Assembly: GCF_014650035.1 (NCBI RefSeq)
Contig: NZ_BMUE01000001.1
Span: forward strand, 434,001-498,000
Length of the DNA: 64,000 nt
Direction of reading: 5' to 3'
DNA from: Streptomyces lucensis JCM 4490
Lineage (GTDB): Bacteria; Actinomycetota; Actinomycetes; Streptomycetales; Streptomycetaceae
The translations under genes were made by a program, and so were the position numbers. This document shows positions 9,532 to 18,064 of the stretch, piece after piece. How positions within the stretch are numbered: position 1 is the first letter of the stretch; each line of letters opens with the position of its first letter. Under the pieces are notes generated by a model. The model saw only the letters and a program-made list of their open reading frames with translations. It had not been told where the DNA came from and searched no databases.

Positions 9532-9951
9532 TCAGCGGGTGGTGCTGAGTTCCTTCGGGCCGGCCAGGGCGGCGGCGTGGGCGTCCATGCGCTCGGCGGT
9601 GAGGATCGCCGCCGCCGTGTCGGCGCGGGAGGCGGCGACCACGAGCGCGCGGCCGGCGAGGGTGTGTGCGCGCCGGTGCAGCGCCGCCGGGTCACCGGCG
9701 GCGGCCGGCGCCGCCCGCAGCGGGGCACGGTCGCCACGCAGTCGCCGGACCTCGCCGGCGAGGCGTTCCGCCGCGGTGTCCAGCTCGGCGGACGGCGTCA
9801 GGGCGCGCAGGTCGTCGGTGACCGCGAGCAGCGCGGCGAGGTGTCCGGCGAGCTGGATGTCCAGCTCCTCCTCGCGCGAGCGGTGGGGAAAGTCGGAAGG
9901 CGCGCCGGCCATCGTGCTGTGGACCGACTTGGCGCGGATCGGTTCGTACAT
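9532..9951 (-). CDS. Small helical protein of unknown function
   Basis: The predicted protein has 139 residues, is rich in alanine, arginine and leucine, and is probably almost entirely helical, with heptad-like spacing through residues 25-130. It has no signal peptide, membrane helix or cysteine. It starts MYEPIRAKSVHSTM at an ATG preceded by GGAGG. Length, ribosome site and high third-position GC support a real gene, but I do not recognise the family. It lies alone between pckG (convergent) and the aminotransferase. Confidence 0.65.
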   Translation of the reverse strand: MYEPIRAKSVHSTMAGAPSDFPHRSREEELDIQLAGHLAALLAVTDDLRALTPSAELDTAAERLAGEVRRLRGDRAPLRAAPAAAGDPAALHRRAHTLAGRALVVAASRADTAAAILTAERMDAHAAALAGPKELSTTR

Positions 9952-10022
9952 GGGGGATGGCCTCCTGTGCTCTTACAGGAAGCCATCCTAGCTTGGATTT
10001 CGTCTAAAGTTGAGCCGGATCA

Positions 10023-10039
10023 CGGAGGGAGTCCCTCCG
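10023..10039. terminator. Short hairpin at the end of the aminotransferase gene
   Basis: CGGAGGG-AGT-CCCTCCG is a 7-bp perfect stem touching the stop codon of the aminotransferase gene on the minus strand. It has no T run, so termination is plausible but weakly supported. Confidence 0.45.
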
Positions 10040-11251
10040 CTACGGCTGGCTGTACCCGTCCAGGAAGGTGCCGATGCGGGTCACCGCGTCCCGCAGGTCG
10101 CCGACCGTGGGCAGGGTCACCACGCGGAAGTGGTCCGGCTCCGGCCAGTTGAAACCCGTGCCCTGGACGACCATGATCTTCTCCCGGCGCAGCAGGTCCA
10201 GGACCATCTGCCGGTCGTCCCTGATCTTGAACACCTGCGGGTCCAGGCGCGGGAAGAGGTACAGCGCGCCCCTCGGCCGTACGCAGCTCACGCCCGGGAT
10301 CCGCGTCAGCAGTTCGTAGGCCGTGTCCATCTGCTCCTTCAGCCGCCCGCCCGGCAGCACCAGGTCGTTGATCGTCTGGCGGCCGCTGAGCGCGGCCACG
10401 ACCCCGTGCTGGCCCGGCATGTTCGCGCACAGCCGCATGTTCGCCAGGATCGTCAGGCCCTCGATGTAGGAGTCGGCGTGGGCGCGCGGGCCGGAGATCG
10501 ACATCCAGCCGACGCGGTAGCCGGCCACCCGGTAGGCCTTCGACATGCCGTTGAAGGTGAGGGTGAGCAGGTCGGGGGCGACCTTGGCGGTCGGGGTGTG
10601 GGTGGCGCCGTCGTAGAGGATCTTGTCGTAGATCTCGTCGGAGCAGACCAGCAGGTTGTGCCGGCGGGCGATGTCCGTCAGCCCCTTCAGCACGGACTCG
10701 TCGTAGACCGCGCCGGTGGGGTTGTTCGGGTTGATGACGACGATCGCCTTGGTGCGGTCGGTGACCTTGCGCTCGATGTCGGCGAGGTCGGGCATCCAGT
10801 CGGACTGCTCGTCGCAGCGGTAGTGGACCGCCGTACCGCCGGAGAGGGAGACGGCCGCCGTCCACAGCGGGTAGTCCGGGGCCGGCACGAGGACCTCGTC
10901 GCCGTCGTCCAGCAGGCCCTGCATGGCCATCACGATCAACTCGGAGACGCCGTTGCCGATGAAGACGTGCTCGACGTCCGTCTCGATGCCGAGGGTCTGG
11001 TTGTGCATGACGACCGCGCGGCGGGCGGCCAGCAGGCCCTTGGCGTCACCGTAGCCGTGCGCGGTGGAGACGTTGCGGAGGATGTCCTCCAGGATCTCCG
11101 GGGGGCACTCGAAGCCGAAGGCCGCCGGGTTGCCCGTGTTCAGCTTGAGGATGCGGTGCCCCGCCGCCTCGAGCCGCATGGCCTCCTCGAGAACCGGGCC
11201 CCGGATCTCGTAACAGACGTTGGCGAGCTTGGTCGACTGGATCACCTGCAT
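10040..11251 (-). CDS. PLP-dependent class I aminotransferase (AlaA-type)
   Basis: The protein has 403 residues with the fold-type I aminotransferase pattern: NPNNPTGAVY, the Tyr/Asp pair around DEIYDKILYD, the Schiff-base lysine in GMSKAYRVAGYRVGW, and the carboxylate-binding arginine near the C-terminus. The overall sequence is closest to the AlaA/YfbQ alanine-pyruvate transaminase group, which moves amino groups between glutamate and pyruvate in the cytoplasm. The ATG at 11251 gives the usual family N-terminus (MQVIQSTKLANVCYEIRGP). The exact substrate is inferred from similarity only. Confidence 0.9.
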   Translation of the reverse strand: MQVIQSTKLANVCYEIRGPVLEEAMRLEAAGHRILKLNTGNPAAFGFECPPEILEDILRNVSTAHGYGDAKGLLAARRAVVMHNQTLGIETDVEHVFIGNGVSELIVMAMQGLLDDGDEVLVPAPDYPLWTAAVSLSGGTAVHYRCDEQSDWMPDLADIERKVTDRTKAIVVINPNNPTGAVYDESVLKGLTDIARRHNLLVCSDEIYDKILYDGATHTPTAKVAPDLLTLTFNGMSKAYRVAGYRVGWMSISGPRAHADSYIEGLTILANMRLCANMPGQHGVVAALSGRQTINDLVLPGGRLKEQMDTAYELLTRIPGVSCVRPRGALYLFPRLDPQVFKIRDDRQMVLDLLRREKIMVVQGTGFNWPEPDHFRVVTLPTVGDLRDAVTRIGTFLDGYSQP

Positions 11252-11362
11252 GTCGCGAGCTTACGGCCCGGTAAGGGCTTTTGGGCCGTGTTTCCCACCA
11301 CGTGAGACCCGAAGGTTTGCCCGGATATCGGCGATGGCTGTCTCAACCGTCACTTGCGTCTC

Positions 11363-11377
11363 TACAATCCGCTGTCG
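11363..11377 (+). promoter_or_regulatory. Probable leaderless promoter
   Basis: TACAAT (11363-11368) ends eight bases before the GTG at 11377, so transcription would begin at or next to the start codon. No ribosome-binding sequence is visible. A convincing -35 is not obvious. Confidence 0.5.
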
Positions 11378-12093
11378 TGTCCACGGAACCCGAGTACGAG
11401 GCGGGGGCGTACGAGACGCGCGGAGGGGGCGCCGATCCCCGCGTCCGGCCGAACGTATACCTCCCGCAGACGGCCCCGGCCCCGGCGTACGACGACTACG
11501 CCGACCCGGCCGCCGCCCACGGCTGGGAGAACGCCTACGACTCCACGCGAGAGCTGCCCGTGGTGCCGGGGCCGCGCGGACCGGGCCAGGAGCGGGTGCC
11601 GGGCGAGGGCCGGGCGGGACGCCGCCGGGCGCGGCGCCGCGACGGCGGGCGTCGTCGGCTGGCGGTGGCCGCCGGGGTCCTCGGCGTCGCCGGGACCGTC
11701 GCGGCGATCGCCGGCCTGATGGGCGGCCCGGACGCCGCGGACGGGTCGCGGCCCGCGGGCGGCGGACCCGCCGTCACCGAGGACTCCGAGTCCGCCGGTA
11801 CCGGCACGGACCCGTCCTCCCCGGACGCGCCGGCTCCGGGCTCCGGCGAACCGTCCCCCTCCGTCCCGCCGTCCCGTGCCGCGGACTCCCCGGCCCCCCG
11901 TGCGTCCGGGGGCGACGCGGCCGGCACGCCGAGCGGATCGCCGAGCGCCGCCCCGACGGTCACGGCCTCGGCGCCGGCCGCGTCGGCGTCCGGGACCCCG
12001 GCGCCCACGGCCACGCCGGCCGCCCCGACGCCGTCCTGGCCCGCAGGGCCCGGCAGGGGGCGTGGTCACGGCGGCACGAAGTGGCCGCACTGA
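11377..12093 (+). CDS. Single-pass membrane protein with Pro/Ala/Ser-rich outer tail, function unknown
   Basis: The protein has 238 residues. An N-terminal cytoplasmic part of ~75 residues (including PNVYLPQTAPAPAYDDY) leads into a very basic stretch (RRRARRRDGGRRR). One hydrophobic helix follows (LAVAAGVLGVAGTVAAIAGLM), then ~140 residues of low-complexity Pro, Ala, Ser, Thr and Gly. Positive-inside topology would put the tail outside, perhaps spanning the cell wall. I do not recognise a catalytic domain. The start was placed at the GTG eight bases after a TACAAT box rather than at the longer upstream GTG, because the extra residues look non-coding. Confidence 0.65.
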   Translation: MSTEPEYEAGAYETRGGGADPRVRPNVYLPQTAPAPAYDDYADPAAAHGWENAYDSTRELPVVPGPRGPGQERVPGEGRAGRRRARRRDGGRRRLAVAAGVLGVAGTVAAIAGLMGGPDAADGSRPAGGGPAVTEDSESAGTGTDPSSPDAPAPGSGEPSPSVPPSRAADSPAPRASGGDAAGTPSGSPSAAPTVTASAPAASASGTPAPTATPAAPTPSWPAGPGRGRGHGGTKWPH

Positions 12094-12114
12094 AGCGCCG
12101 CGTGTCGTTACCGC

Positions 12115-12141
12115 CAATTCCCGTCGGAAACGCTGGAATTG
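12115..12141. other. Inverted repeat between the membrane protein and the protease
   Basis: CAATTCC and GGAATTG form a perfect 7-bp inverted repeat with a 13-base spacer in the 191-bp gap. It could be the terminator of the upstream gene or an operator for the protease; there is no T run. Confidence 0.4.
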
Positions 12142-12284
12142 AGCATGCGTGGCGGCACAGGGAAACCCCTATGACCTGACCCGGCTCCTTGTTCGCACCC
12201 CCTCCTTACGCCGAGAATGCGCATGACAAACGCACGGCGGCCGGAAGATCTCCGGTCGCCTCCGTCGTAAGAGGGGACCCCCAC

Positions 12285-13145
12285 GTGAACAAGCCTCTCC
12301 TTGCCGCACTCTCCGCCCTGGCCGTCGCCGGGCTGGGCGCCACCCCGGCGGTCGCGGCGCCGCACACCGCCACCGGGAGTTCCGCCCCGCACGCCGCCAA
12401 GGCCGCCGCGGTGACCGTCAACTTCGCGGGCACCGTCTCGCTCAGCAACTGCTCCGGCTCCGTCATCCGCTTCCCCAACTCCGCGGACACCGACCCGGCG
12501 CTGGTGCTGACCAACGGCCACTGCCTGGAGACCGGCTTCCCGTCACCCGGCGAGGTCATCACCGGCCAGTCCTCCAGTCGCGCCTTCGGCCTGCTGAACT
12601 CCTCCGGCAGCAAAGTGGCCACGCTCCGCGCCAACCAGGTCGTCTACTCGACCATGACCGACACGGACGTCACGATCTACCGCACCACCACGACGTACGC
12701 GGCGATCAGGAGCAGCTACGGCATCAGCCCGCTCACCGTGCAGGACACCCACCCGGTCGCCGGCACCGCCATCAAGGTCGTCTCCGGTTACTGGAAGCGG
12801 ATCTACAGCTGCAACATCGACGGGTTCGTGTACCGCCTGAAGGAGGGCGACTGGACCTGGAAGGACTCGGTCCGCTACACCTCCGCCTGCAACACCATCG
12901 GCGGCACCTCGGGCTCTCCGGTCATCGACACCGCCACCGGCAAGGTCGTCGCCGTCAACAACACGGGCAACGAGGACGGCGAGCGCTGCACCGAGAACAA
13001 CCCCTGCGAGGTCGACGCGAACGGCAACGTCACCGTCCGCAAGGGCATCAACTACGCCGAGGAGACCTACAACATCCCGGCGTGCTTCACCACGGGCAAC
13101 AAGCTGAACCTGAGCGCGTCCGGCTGCACCCTGCCCAAGCCGTAA
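12285..13145 (+). CDS. Secreted trypsin-like serine protease
   Basis: The protein has 286 residues. GTG with a GAGGGGA ribosome site was chosen because it opens a textbook signal peptide (NKPLLAALSALAVAGLGATPAVAA). The mature protein shows the chymotrypsin-fold triad: His in LVLTNGHCL, a likely Asp in TDTDVTIYR and Ser in GTSGSPVID. Paired cysteines suit an extracellular enzyme. It probably hydrolyses proteins in the medium; specificity is not evident. It is convergent with the D-aminoacylase gene, 44 bp away. Confidence 0.88.
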   Translation: MNKPLLAALSALAVAGLGATPAVAAPHTATGSSAPHAAKAAAVTVNFAGTVSLSNCSGSVIRFPNSADTDPALVLTNGHCLETGFPSPGEVITGQSSSRAFGLLNSSGSKVATLRANQVVYSTMTDTDVTIYRTTTTYAAIRSSYGISPLTVQDTHPVAGTAIKVVSGYWKRIYSCNIDGFVYRLKEGDWTWKDSVRYTSACNTIGGTSGSPVIDTATGKVVAVNNTGNEDGERCTENNPCEVDANGNVTVRKGINYAEETYNIPACFTTGNKLNLSASGCTLPKP

Positions 13146-13189
13146 CGGCGCAGCCGCAGTTCCGGCCCCAGCAGTTCCGGCCCGGGCGG

Positions 13190-14815
13190 TCACACCGGTG
13201 TCCGGCGGACCGCCCGGCCCGCCAGCACGTCCGTCCGCCTCCCGTCCTCGACGACGAACCGGCCGTCGATGAGCACGTGCGGGATGCCGGCGGGAAGCGC
13301 CCGGGGCTCGTCGAAGGTGGCGCCCGGCGCGACCGTCTCCGGGTCGAACAGCACCAGGTCGGCCCGGTACCCCTCGCGCACCAGTCCGCGGTCCGGCAGG
13401 CGCAGCCGGGCCGCGGGCCGCCCGGTGAGGTGGGCGACGCACTCCTCCAGGCCAAGGACGCCCGACTCGCGGACGTAGTGGCCGAGGTACCGGGGAAACG
13501 TGCCGTACGCCCGCGGGTGCGGCCTGGCGCCCCGCAGGATGCCGTCGGAGCCGCCGGTGTGGGTCCGGTGACGCATGATCGCGCGGACGTTCTCCTCGTG
13601 GCCGACGTGCTGCAGGACCGTCGTGCCGAGCCGGTCCTCGACCAGCAGCCGGCGGGCCGTCTCCCACGGGGTCTCGCCGCGCAGGTCCGCCGACGCGAGG
13701 ACCGTACGGCCCACGTGGCCGGCGAGCGCCGGGTCGGTCACCCCGGAGACCTCGATCGTCTCCCACTCCACCGGCACCCCGTGGCAGCCGTCCGAACCGG
13801 TCACCTCCAGGGCGTGCCGGACACGCTCGGCCGTCGCCGGGTCGGCGAGCCGGGCCAGCGTCTCCCGCGGGCCGCCCTCACCCGCCCAGCTCGGCAGCAG
13901 CGCGGCCAGGGTGGTGCAGCCGGGGGTGTAGGGGTAGGTGTCCAGGGTGATGTCCGCGCCCGCGTCGAGGGCCCGGTCGAGCAGGTCCAGCAGCTCCGGC
14001 GCCCGGCCCTCGTTCCCGCGGAAGTTCAGCGTCGCGTGGGCCAGGTGCAGCGGGCAGCGCGCCTCCCGGGCCAGCGCGACCATCTCGGCGTAGGCCTCCA
14101 GGGCGCCGGCGCCGTAGGAGCGGTGGTGCGGGCAGTAGTAGCCGCCGTAGGCGGCCACCACCCGGCACAGCTCGGTCAGTTCGGCGTCCCCGGCGTACAT
14201 GCCGGGCGTGTAGGTGAGCCCAGAGGACAGGCCCACCGCGCCCTGCTCCAGCCCCTGCGCCACCAGCCGCCGCATCCGGTCCAGCTCCGAGGGCGTGGCC
14301 GGACGGTCCTCCCAGCCGACGGCGAGCGCCCGGACCGTCCCCTGCGGGACCAGGTAGGCCGCGTTCACGGCGATCCCGCGGCCGTCAACGCCCCGGTCGA
14401 GGCGGTCCAGGTACTCGCCGACCGACCGCCAGTCGAAGTCGATGTCCTCGCCGTAGCCGTTCCAGCCGGTGACCGCCCGCCGCACCTCCTCCAGCGTGCG
14501 GTCGTCCACCGGCGCGTACGACAGCCCGTCCTGGCCGACGACCTCCAGGGTGACCCCCTGCGCGGCCTTCGCGCTGTGGTCGGGGTCGCGCAGCAGGGCG
14601 AGGTCGGAGTGGGCGTGCATGTCGATGAAGCCGGGGGAGAGGACCAGGCCCTCGGCGTCCAGCTCCCGCACGGCACGCGGCCGCTGGCAGCCCGCCGCGG
14701 CGGCCTCCTTGACGATCGAGACGATCCGCCCGCCGTCGATGACGACGTCGGCGCGGTAGGAATCCGCACCGCTGCCGTCGACCACGTCGGCGTCCCGGAT
14801 GACCAGGTCCTCCAT
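13190..14815 (-). CDS. D-aminoacylase / N-acyl-D-amino-acid deacylase
   Basis: The protein has 541 residues of the amidohydrolase superfamily. Metal-site motifs include FIDMHAHSDL near the N-terminus (HxH), a mid-protein HLAHATLNFRG, CHGVPVEWE and a late TGGSDGIL aspartate. These match D-aminoacylases, zinc enzymes that release free D-amino acids from N-acyl forms. Its stop region is convergent with the protease. Its start lies nine bases past the stop of the D-threonine aldolase-like gene, so the two are co-transcribed. It would supply D-amino acids to that enzyme. Confidence 0.9.
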   Translation of the reverse strand: MEDLVIRDADVVDGSGADSYRADVVIDGGRIVSIVKEAAAAGCQRPRAVRELDAEGLVLSPGFIDMHAHSDLALLRDPDHSAKAAQGVTLEVVGQDGLSYAPVDDRTLEEVRRAVTGWNGYGEDIDFDWRSVGEYLDRLDRGVDGRGIAVNAAYLVPQGTVRALAVGWEDRPATPSELDRMRRLVAQGLEQGAVGLSSGLTYTPGMYAGDAELTELCRVVAAYGGYYCPHHRSYGAGALEAYAEMVALAREARCPLHLAHATLNFRGNEGRAPELLDLLDRALDAGADITLDTYPYTPGCTTLAALLPSWAGEGGPRETLARLADPATAERVRHALEVTGSDGCHGVPVEWETIEVSGVTDPALAGHVGRTVLASADLRGETPWETARRLLVEDRLGTTVLQHVGHEENVRAIMRHRTHTGGSDGILRGARPHPRAYGTFPRYLGHYVRESGVLGLEECVAHLTGRPAARLRLPDRGLVREGYRADLVLFDPETVAPGATFDEPRALPAGIPHVLIDGRFVVEDGRRTDVLAGRAVRRTPV

Positions 14816-14824
14816 GCGGCCCTC

Positions 14825-16096
14825 CTAGAAGAACGTACGGATGTAGTCGACGACCGTCCCGTCCGCCTCGGTGACCGGGATCAGCTGCCACCTGTCGAAG
14901 TTGGTGCACGGGTGGGACAGGCCGAAGCCGATCCAGTCACCGACCTCGACGTCCGCGTCCGCGCCGGTGCGCAGCCACAGGTGCTGGTCGGACAGGGCGC
15001 TCACCTCGATGCCGGCCGCCGGGTGCTCGGTGCCGTTCCGGCGTACCACGCGCGCCACCGGCAGGTCGAAGTCGTGGCCGACGTCCCGCTTGCCCGCGTT
15101 GACGAACGCCTCCGTCGCAGAGGGCCGGGAGACCACCTGGGCCCACAGCCGCAGGGCGGGCTCCAGTGCACCCTCCCCGGGGACCCGGTTGAACGGCGTC
15201 AGCCTGCTGTAGTGCACGTCGTCGTGCGAGACGTACGCCCCCGACCGCAGCAGCTTCAGCACCGGGAGGGACAGCGCCGGCACCGCCGCGAAGACGTCGG
15301 CGACCGCGTCGAACCACTCGCTGCCGCCGGCGCTCACCACGATCTCCCCGGCGCCCTCGAACCGCCCCGCCCCGTCGAACTCCACGGCGAGCGCGACCAG
15401 CCGTTCCAGCCACGCCCGCACCCGCTCCGGGGAGGCGCCGGGCACCTGGGCCTCGTACCCCGCCACGCCGACGAGCCGCAGCGTCCCGGCGGCCGCCACC
15501 GCGTCGGCGACGGCCACGGCGTCCGCCTCCGTGCGCACACCGGTGCGCGCCCCCTCGCCCGCGGCCAGCTCCACGACGACGTCCACCGGGCGGGGCGCGC
15601 CGCGCAGGGCCGCGTCCATCAGCTCCACCCCGCGCACCGAGTCCACGTAGCAGACGAGACGGAAAGCCGGGTCGGCGGCCAGCTCGGCGGCGATCCAGCG
15701 CAGGGCGGCGGCGTCCACCAGCTCGTTGGCGAGGAACACCCGCTCCACGCCGAACGCCCGTGCCACGCGCACCTGGTGGGGCACCGCCAGGGTGATGCCC
15801 CAGGCACCGTGCCCGATCTGCCGGTGGAAGAGCTGCGGCGCCATCGGGGTCTTGCCGTGCGGGGCGAAGGCGAGGCCGTGCCGCGCCGTGTACGTCCCCA
15901 GCAGCGCGAGGTTGTGCTCCAGACGCTCGGCGGACAGGGTCAGGACGGGGGTGGTGAACCCGTCGGCGTCGCGGAAGAGGTTGCGGCGCTGGGCGGCCAG
16001 CTCGCCGACGGTGAGGCCGTCGGCGTCCGGCGGCAGCCCCTTGAAGCGGTGGTCGACGCGTTCCTCGGCCAGGCGGGCGAGCGCTTCGGTGCGCAT
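14825..16096 (-). CDS. D-threonine aldolase / D-serine dehydratase-like PLP enzyme
   Basis: The protein has 423 residues with an alanine-racemase-type N-terminal barrel. The PLP lysine lies in APHGKTPMAPQL, and the C-terminal domain ends GLSHPCTNFDRW, whose His and Cys form the zinc site in the D-serine dehydratase/D-threonine aldolase family. Such enzymes cleave or deaminate D-hydroxy amino acids. The ATG at 16096 was preferred to an upstream in-frame ATG because the extra residues overlap the operator. First gene of a minus-strand operon with the D-aminoacylase; the palindrome at 16114-16130 sits just upstream. Confidence 0.85.
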   Translation of the reverse strand: MRTEALARLAEERVDHRFKGLPPDADGLTVGELAAQRRNLFRDADGFTTPVLTLSAERLEHNLALLGTYTARHGLAFAPHGKTPMAPQLFHRQIGHGAWGITLAVPHQVRVARAFGVERVFLANELVDAAALRWIAAELAADPAFRLVCYVDSVRGVELMDAALRGAPRPVDVVVELAAGEGARTGVRTEADAVAVADAVAAAGTLRLVGVAGYEAQVPGASPERVRAWLERLVALAVEFDGAGRFEGAGEIVVSAGGSEWFDAVADVFAAVPALSLPVLKLLRSGAYVSHDDVHYSRLTPFNRVPGEGALEPALRLWAQVVSRPSATEAFVNAGKRDVGHDFDLPVARVVRRNGTEHPAAGIEVSALSDQHLWLRTGADADVEVGDWIGFGLSHPCTNFDRWQLIPVTEADGTVVDYIRTFF

Positions 16097-16113
16097 GGAG
16101 CCCCTCTCTCGGC

Positions 16114-16130
16114 GTTGCACGGTGTGCAAC
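16114..16130. promoter_or_regulatory. Perfect palindromic operator between divergent catabolic operons
   Basis: GTTGCAC-GGT-GTGCAAC is a perfect 7-bp inverted repeat with a three-base centre. It sits 18 bp upstream of the D-threonine aldolase-like gene and within the divergent control region facing the kinase-IclR-RidA operon. IclR proteins commonly bind such short palindromes, so the IclR encoded at 17299 is the natural candidate. Confidence 0.65.
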
Positions 16131-16258
16131 AGCCGTTGCGTATGGTGCCACTTGGTGTCTAGCATCCCGCCGTTACCGGGTCAACGGAGCCGTTCCCCGT
16201 CCGGCCACCGACAGGAGTCATCATCGACGACGCCACTTACCCTCCGGCCGTTGCGGAC

Positions 16259-17302
16259 GTGCCTGTCGTGGATGCCGTAGCGCTCGGCGAGTCCATGGTC
16301 ACCTTCCTGCCCTCCCGGCCGGGCCGCCTCGCCGACGTGCCCTCCTTCGACCGGGCCATCGGCGGCGCCGAGTCCAACGTGGCGTGCGCGCTGGCCGCGC
16401 TCGGGCACACGGCGCGGTGGGTGAGCCGGGTCGGAGCCGACGGCTTCGGCGACCACCTGGTGGAGCGGATCGCCGGGTACGGCGTCGACGTGACCTCCGT
16501 GCGCCGCGACCCGGCCCGCCCGACCGGCGTCTACTTCCGCACGGCCGGCGACCGCGGCACGGACGCGCACGAGGTGGCGTACTACCGGGCGGGCTCGGCG
16601 GCGTCGGCGATGTCGGCGGCGAACGTGGACCTGACGGCGGTACGGGCGGGGCGCGTCCTGCACCTGTCCGGCATCACGGCGGCGCTCTCCGGCGAGTGCC
16701 TGGACCTGATGCGCGAGCTGACGGCTCCCCGCCCCGGCGGCCGGCCGCTGGTGTCCTTCGACGTCAACCACCGGCCGGGGCTGTGGCGGGACGCCGGCGG
16801 TCCGCGGGTGCTGCTGGAACTGGCGCGGGGGGCGGACATCGTGTTCGTGGGGGCGGACGAGGCGCGCCAGGCCTGGGGTCTGCACGGCGGTGGTGCCGTC
16901 CTGGACGCGTTGCCCGAGCCGCGGATCGTGGTCGTCAAGCAGGGCAGGGGCGGAGCGACGGTGTTCGACAGGAACACCGAGGGACTGGAGGACGGTGACG
17001 GCGCGGCGACGTTCGTCCGGGCGCCGAGCGTGGACGTCGTCGCCCACGTCGGCGCGGGGGACGCCTTCGCCGCCGGATTCCTCTCCGGCACCCTGCGCGG
17101 ACTGCCGTTGCGCGAGCGCGTCCGGCACGGCCACCTGGTGGCCGCCGCCGCGCTCACCACGCCCGGCGACCTCGCCGTACCCCTCTCCCGGCACCACGCC
17201 GACCGCCTCGCCGCCCTCGACGACGCGGCATGGGGGAGACTTCGGTTCGGCCCCGGCCGGTCCCCGTTCGCGCAGGCCCCGAAGGAGGCGAACACCCCAT
17301 GA
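16259..17302 (+). CDS. PfkB-family sugar kinase (2-keto-3-deoxygluconate kinase-like)
   Basis: The protein has 347 residues with both PfkB signatures: an N-terminal GGAESNVACALAALG and the C-terminal catalytic loop HVGAGDAFAAGFLSG, whose Asp is the base. N-terminal VVALGESMV-type sequence and size resemble KdgK, which phosphorylates 2-keto-3-deoxygluconate. The GTG at 16259 has no ribosome site. The only good one, AGGAG at 16213-16217, is followed by in-frame ATC codons, so the true start may be upstream. The gene overlaps the IclR start (ATGA). Its presence beside D-amino-acid genes suggests a shared carbon route that I cannot define. Confidence 0.8.
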   Translation: MPVVDAVALGESMVTFLPSRPGRLADVPSFDRAIGGAESNVACALAALGHTARWVSRVGADGFGDHLVERIAGYGVDVTSVRRDPARPTGVYFRTAGDRGTDAHEVAYYRAGSAASAMSAANVDLTAVRAGRVLHLSGITAALSGECLDLMRELTAPRPGGRPLVSFDVNHRPGLWRDAGGPRVLLELARGADIVFVGADEARQAWGLHGGGAVLDALPEPRIVVVKQGRGGATVFDRNTEGLEDGDGAATFVRAPSVDVVAHVGAGDAFAAGFLSGTLRGLPLRERVRHGHLVAAAALTTPGDLAVPLSRHHADRLAALDDAAWGRLRFGPGRSPFAQAPKEANTP

Positions 17303-18054
17303 GCCAGACCGTCGACCGCGCCCTGAGCATCCTGCCGCTGCTCGCCGAGGGCCCCGCCGACCTCGGGCAGGTCGCCGCACGCCTCGGCGTCCACAAGTCC
17401 ACGGCCCTGCGCCTCCTGCGCACCCTGCACGAACACGGCCTGGTCTACCGCCAGTCCGACCAGCGCTACCGTCTCGGCGGCCGCCTCATCGCCCTCGCCC
17501 AGGAGGCGATGGAGAACCTCGACGTCCGCGAGATCGCCCACCCCCACCTCGTACGGCTCAACGAGCAGTGCGGACACACCGTCCACCTCGCCGTGCACGA
17601 GGAGAAGGAGGTGCTCTACATCGACAAGGTGGACAGCCGTTACCCGGTGCGCATGTACTCCCGGATCGGCAAGCCGGTCGCGATCACCGTCGCCGCCGTC
17701 GCGAAACTGCTCCTCGCCGACCTGCCCGAACCCGAGCGCCGCGCCCTCGCGGAAAGCCTCGACTACCCCTCGTACACCCCCCGTTCGACCCCGGGCGCCG
17801 AAGCCTTCCTCGCCGAACTGGCCGCGGTGCGTGAACAGGGCTGGGCCACCGACCTCGGCGGCCACGAGGAGTCCATCAACTGCGTCGCGGCCCCCGTCCG
17901 CGGCGCCGACGGCCGGGTGGTCGCCGCGATGTCGGTCTCCGCCCCGAACGTCGTCGTCACCGCCGAGGAACTCCTCGCCCTGCTCCCGCTGGTGCGCCGT
18001 ACGGCGGACGCGATCAGCGGCGAGTACTCCGGCAGAACACCAGTGCACCAGTGA
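17299..18054 (+). CDS. IclR-family transcriptional regulator
   Basis: The protein has 251 residues. An N-terminal winged helix (LGQVAARLGVHKSTALRLLRTL) is followed by the GAF-like IclR effector domain (HLAVHEEKEVLYIDKVDSR ... GHEESINCVAAPVR). The ATG at 17299 overlaps the kinase stop as ATGA, which fixes the start and implies coupled translation. It probably controls both this operon and the divergent D-amino-acid operon through the palindrome at 16114-16130, responding to a pathway metabolite. Confidence 0.92.
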   Translation: MSQTVDRALSILPLLAEGPADLGQVAARLGVHKSTALRLLRTLHEHGLVYRQSDQRYRLGGRLIALAQEAMENLDVREIAHPHLVRLNEQCGHTVHLAVHEEKEVLYIDKVDSRYPVRMYSRIGKPVAITVAAVAKLLLADLPEPERRALAESLDYPSYTPRSTPGAEAFLAELAAVREQGWATDLGGHEESINCVAAPVRGADGRVVAAMSVSAPNVVVTAEELLALLPLVRRTADAISGEYSGRTPVHQ

Positions 18055-18064
18055 GGGAACCCGC

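Noticed and set aside
11354..11368. TTGCGT taken as -35 for the gene at 11377
   Set aside because: It is only three bases from the TACAAT -10, far too close for a promoter pair.
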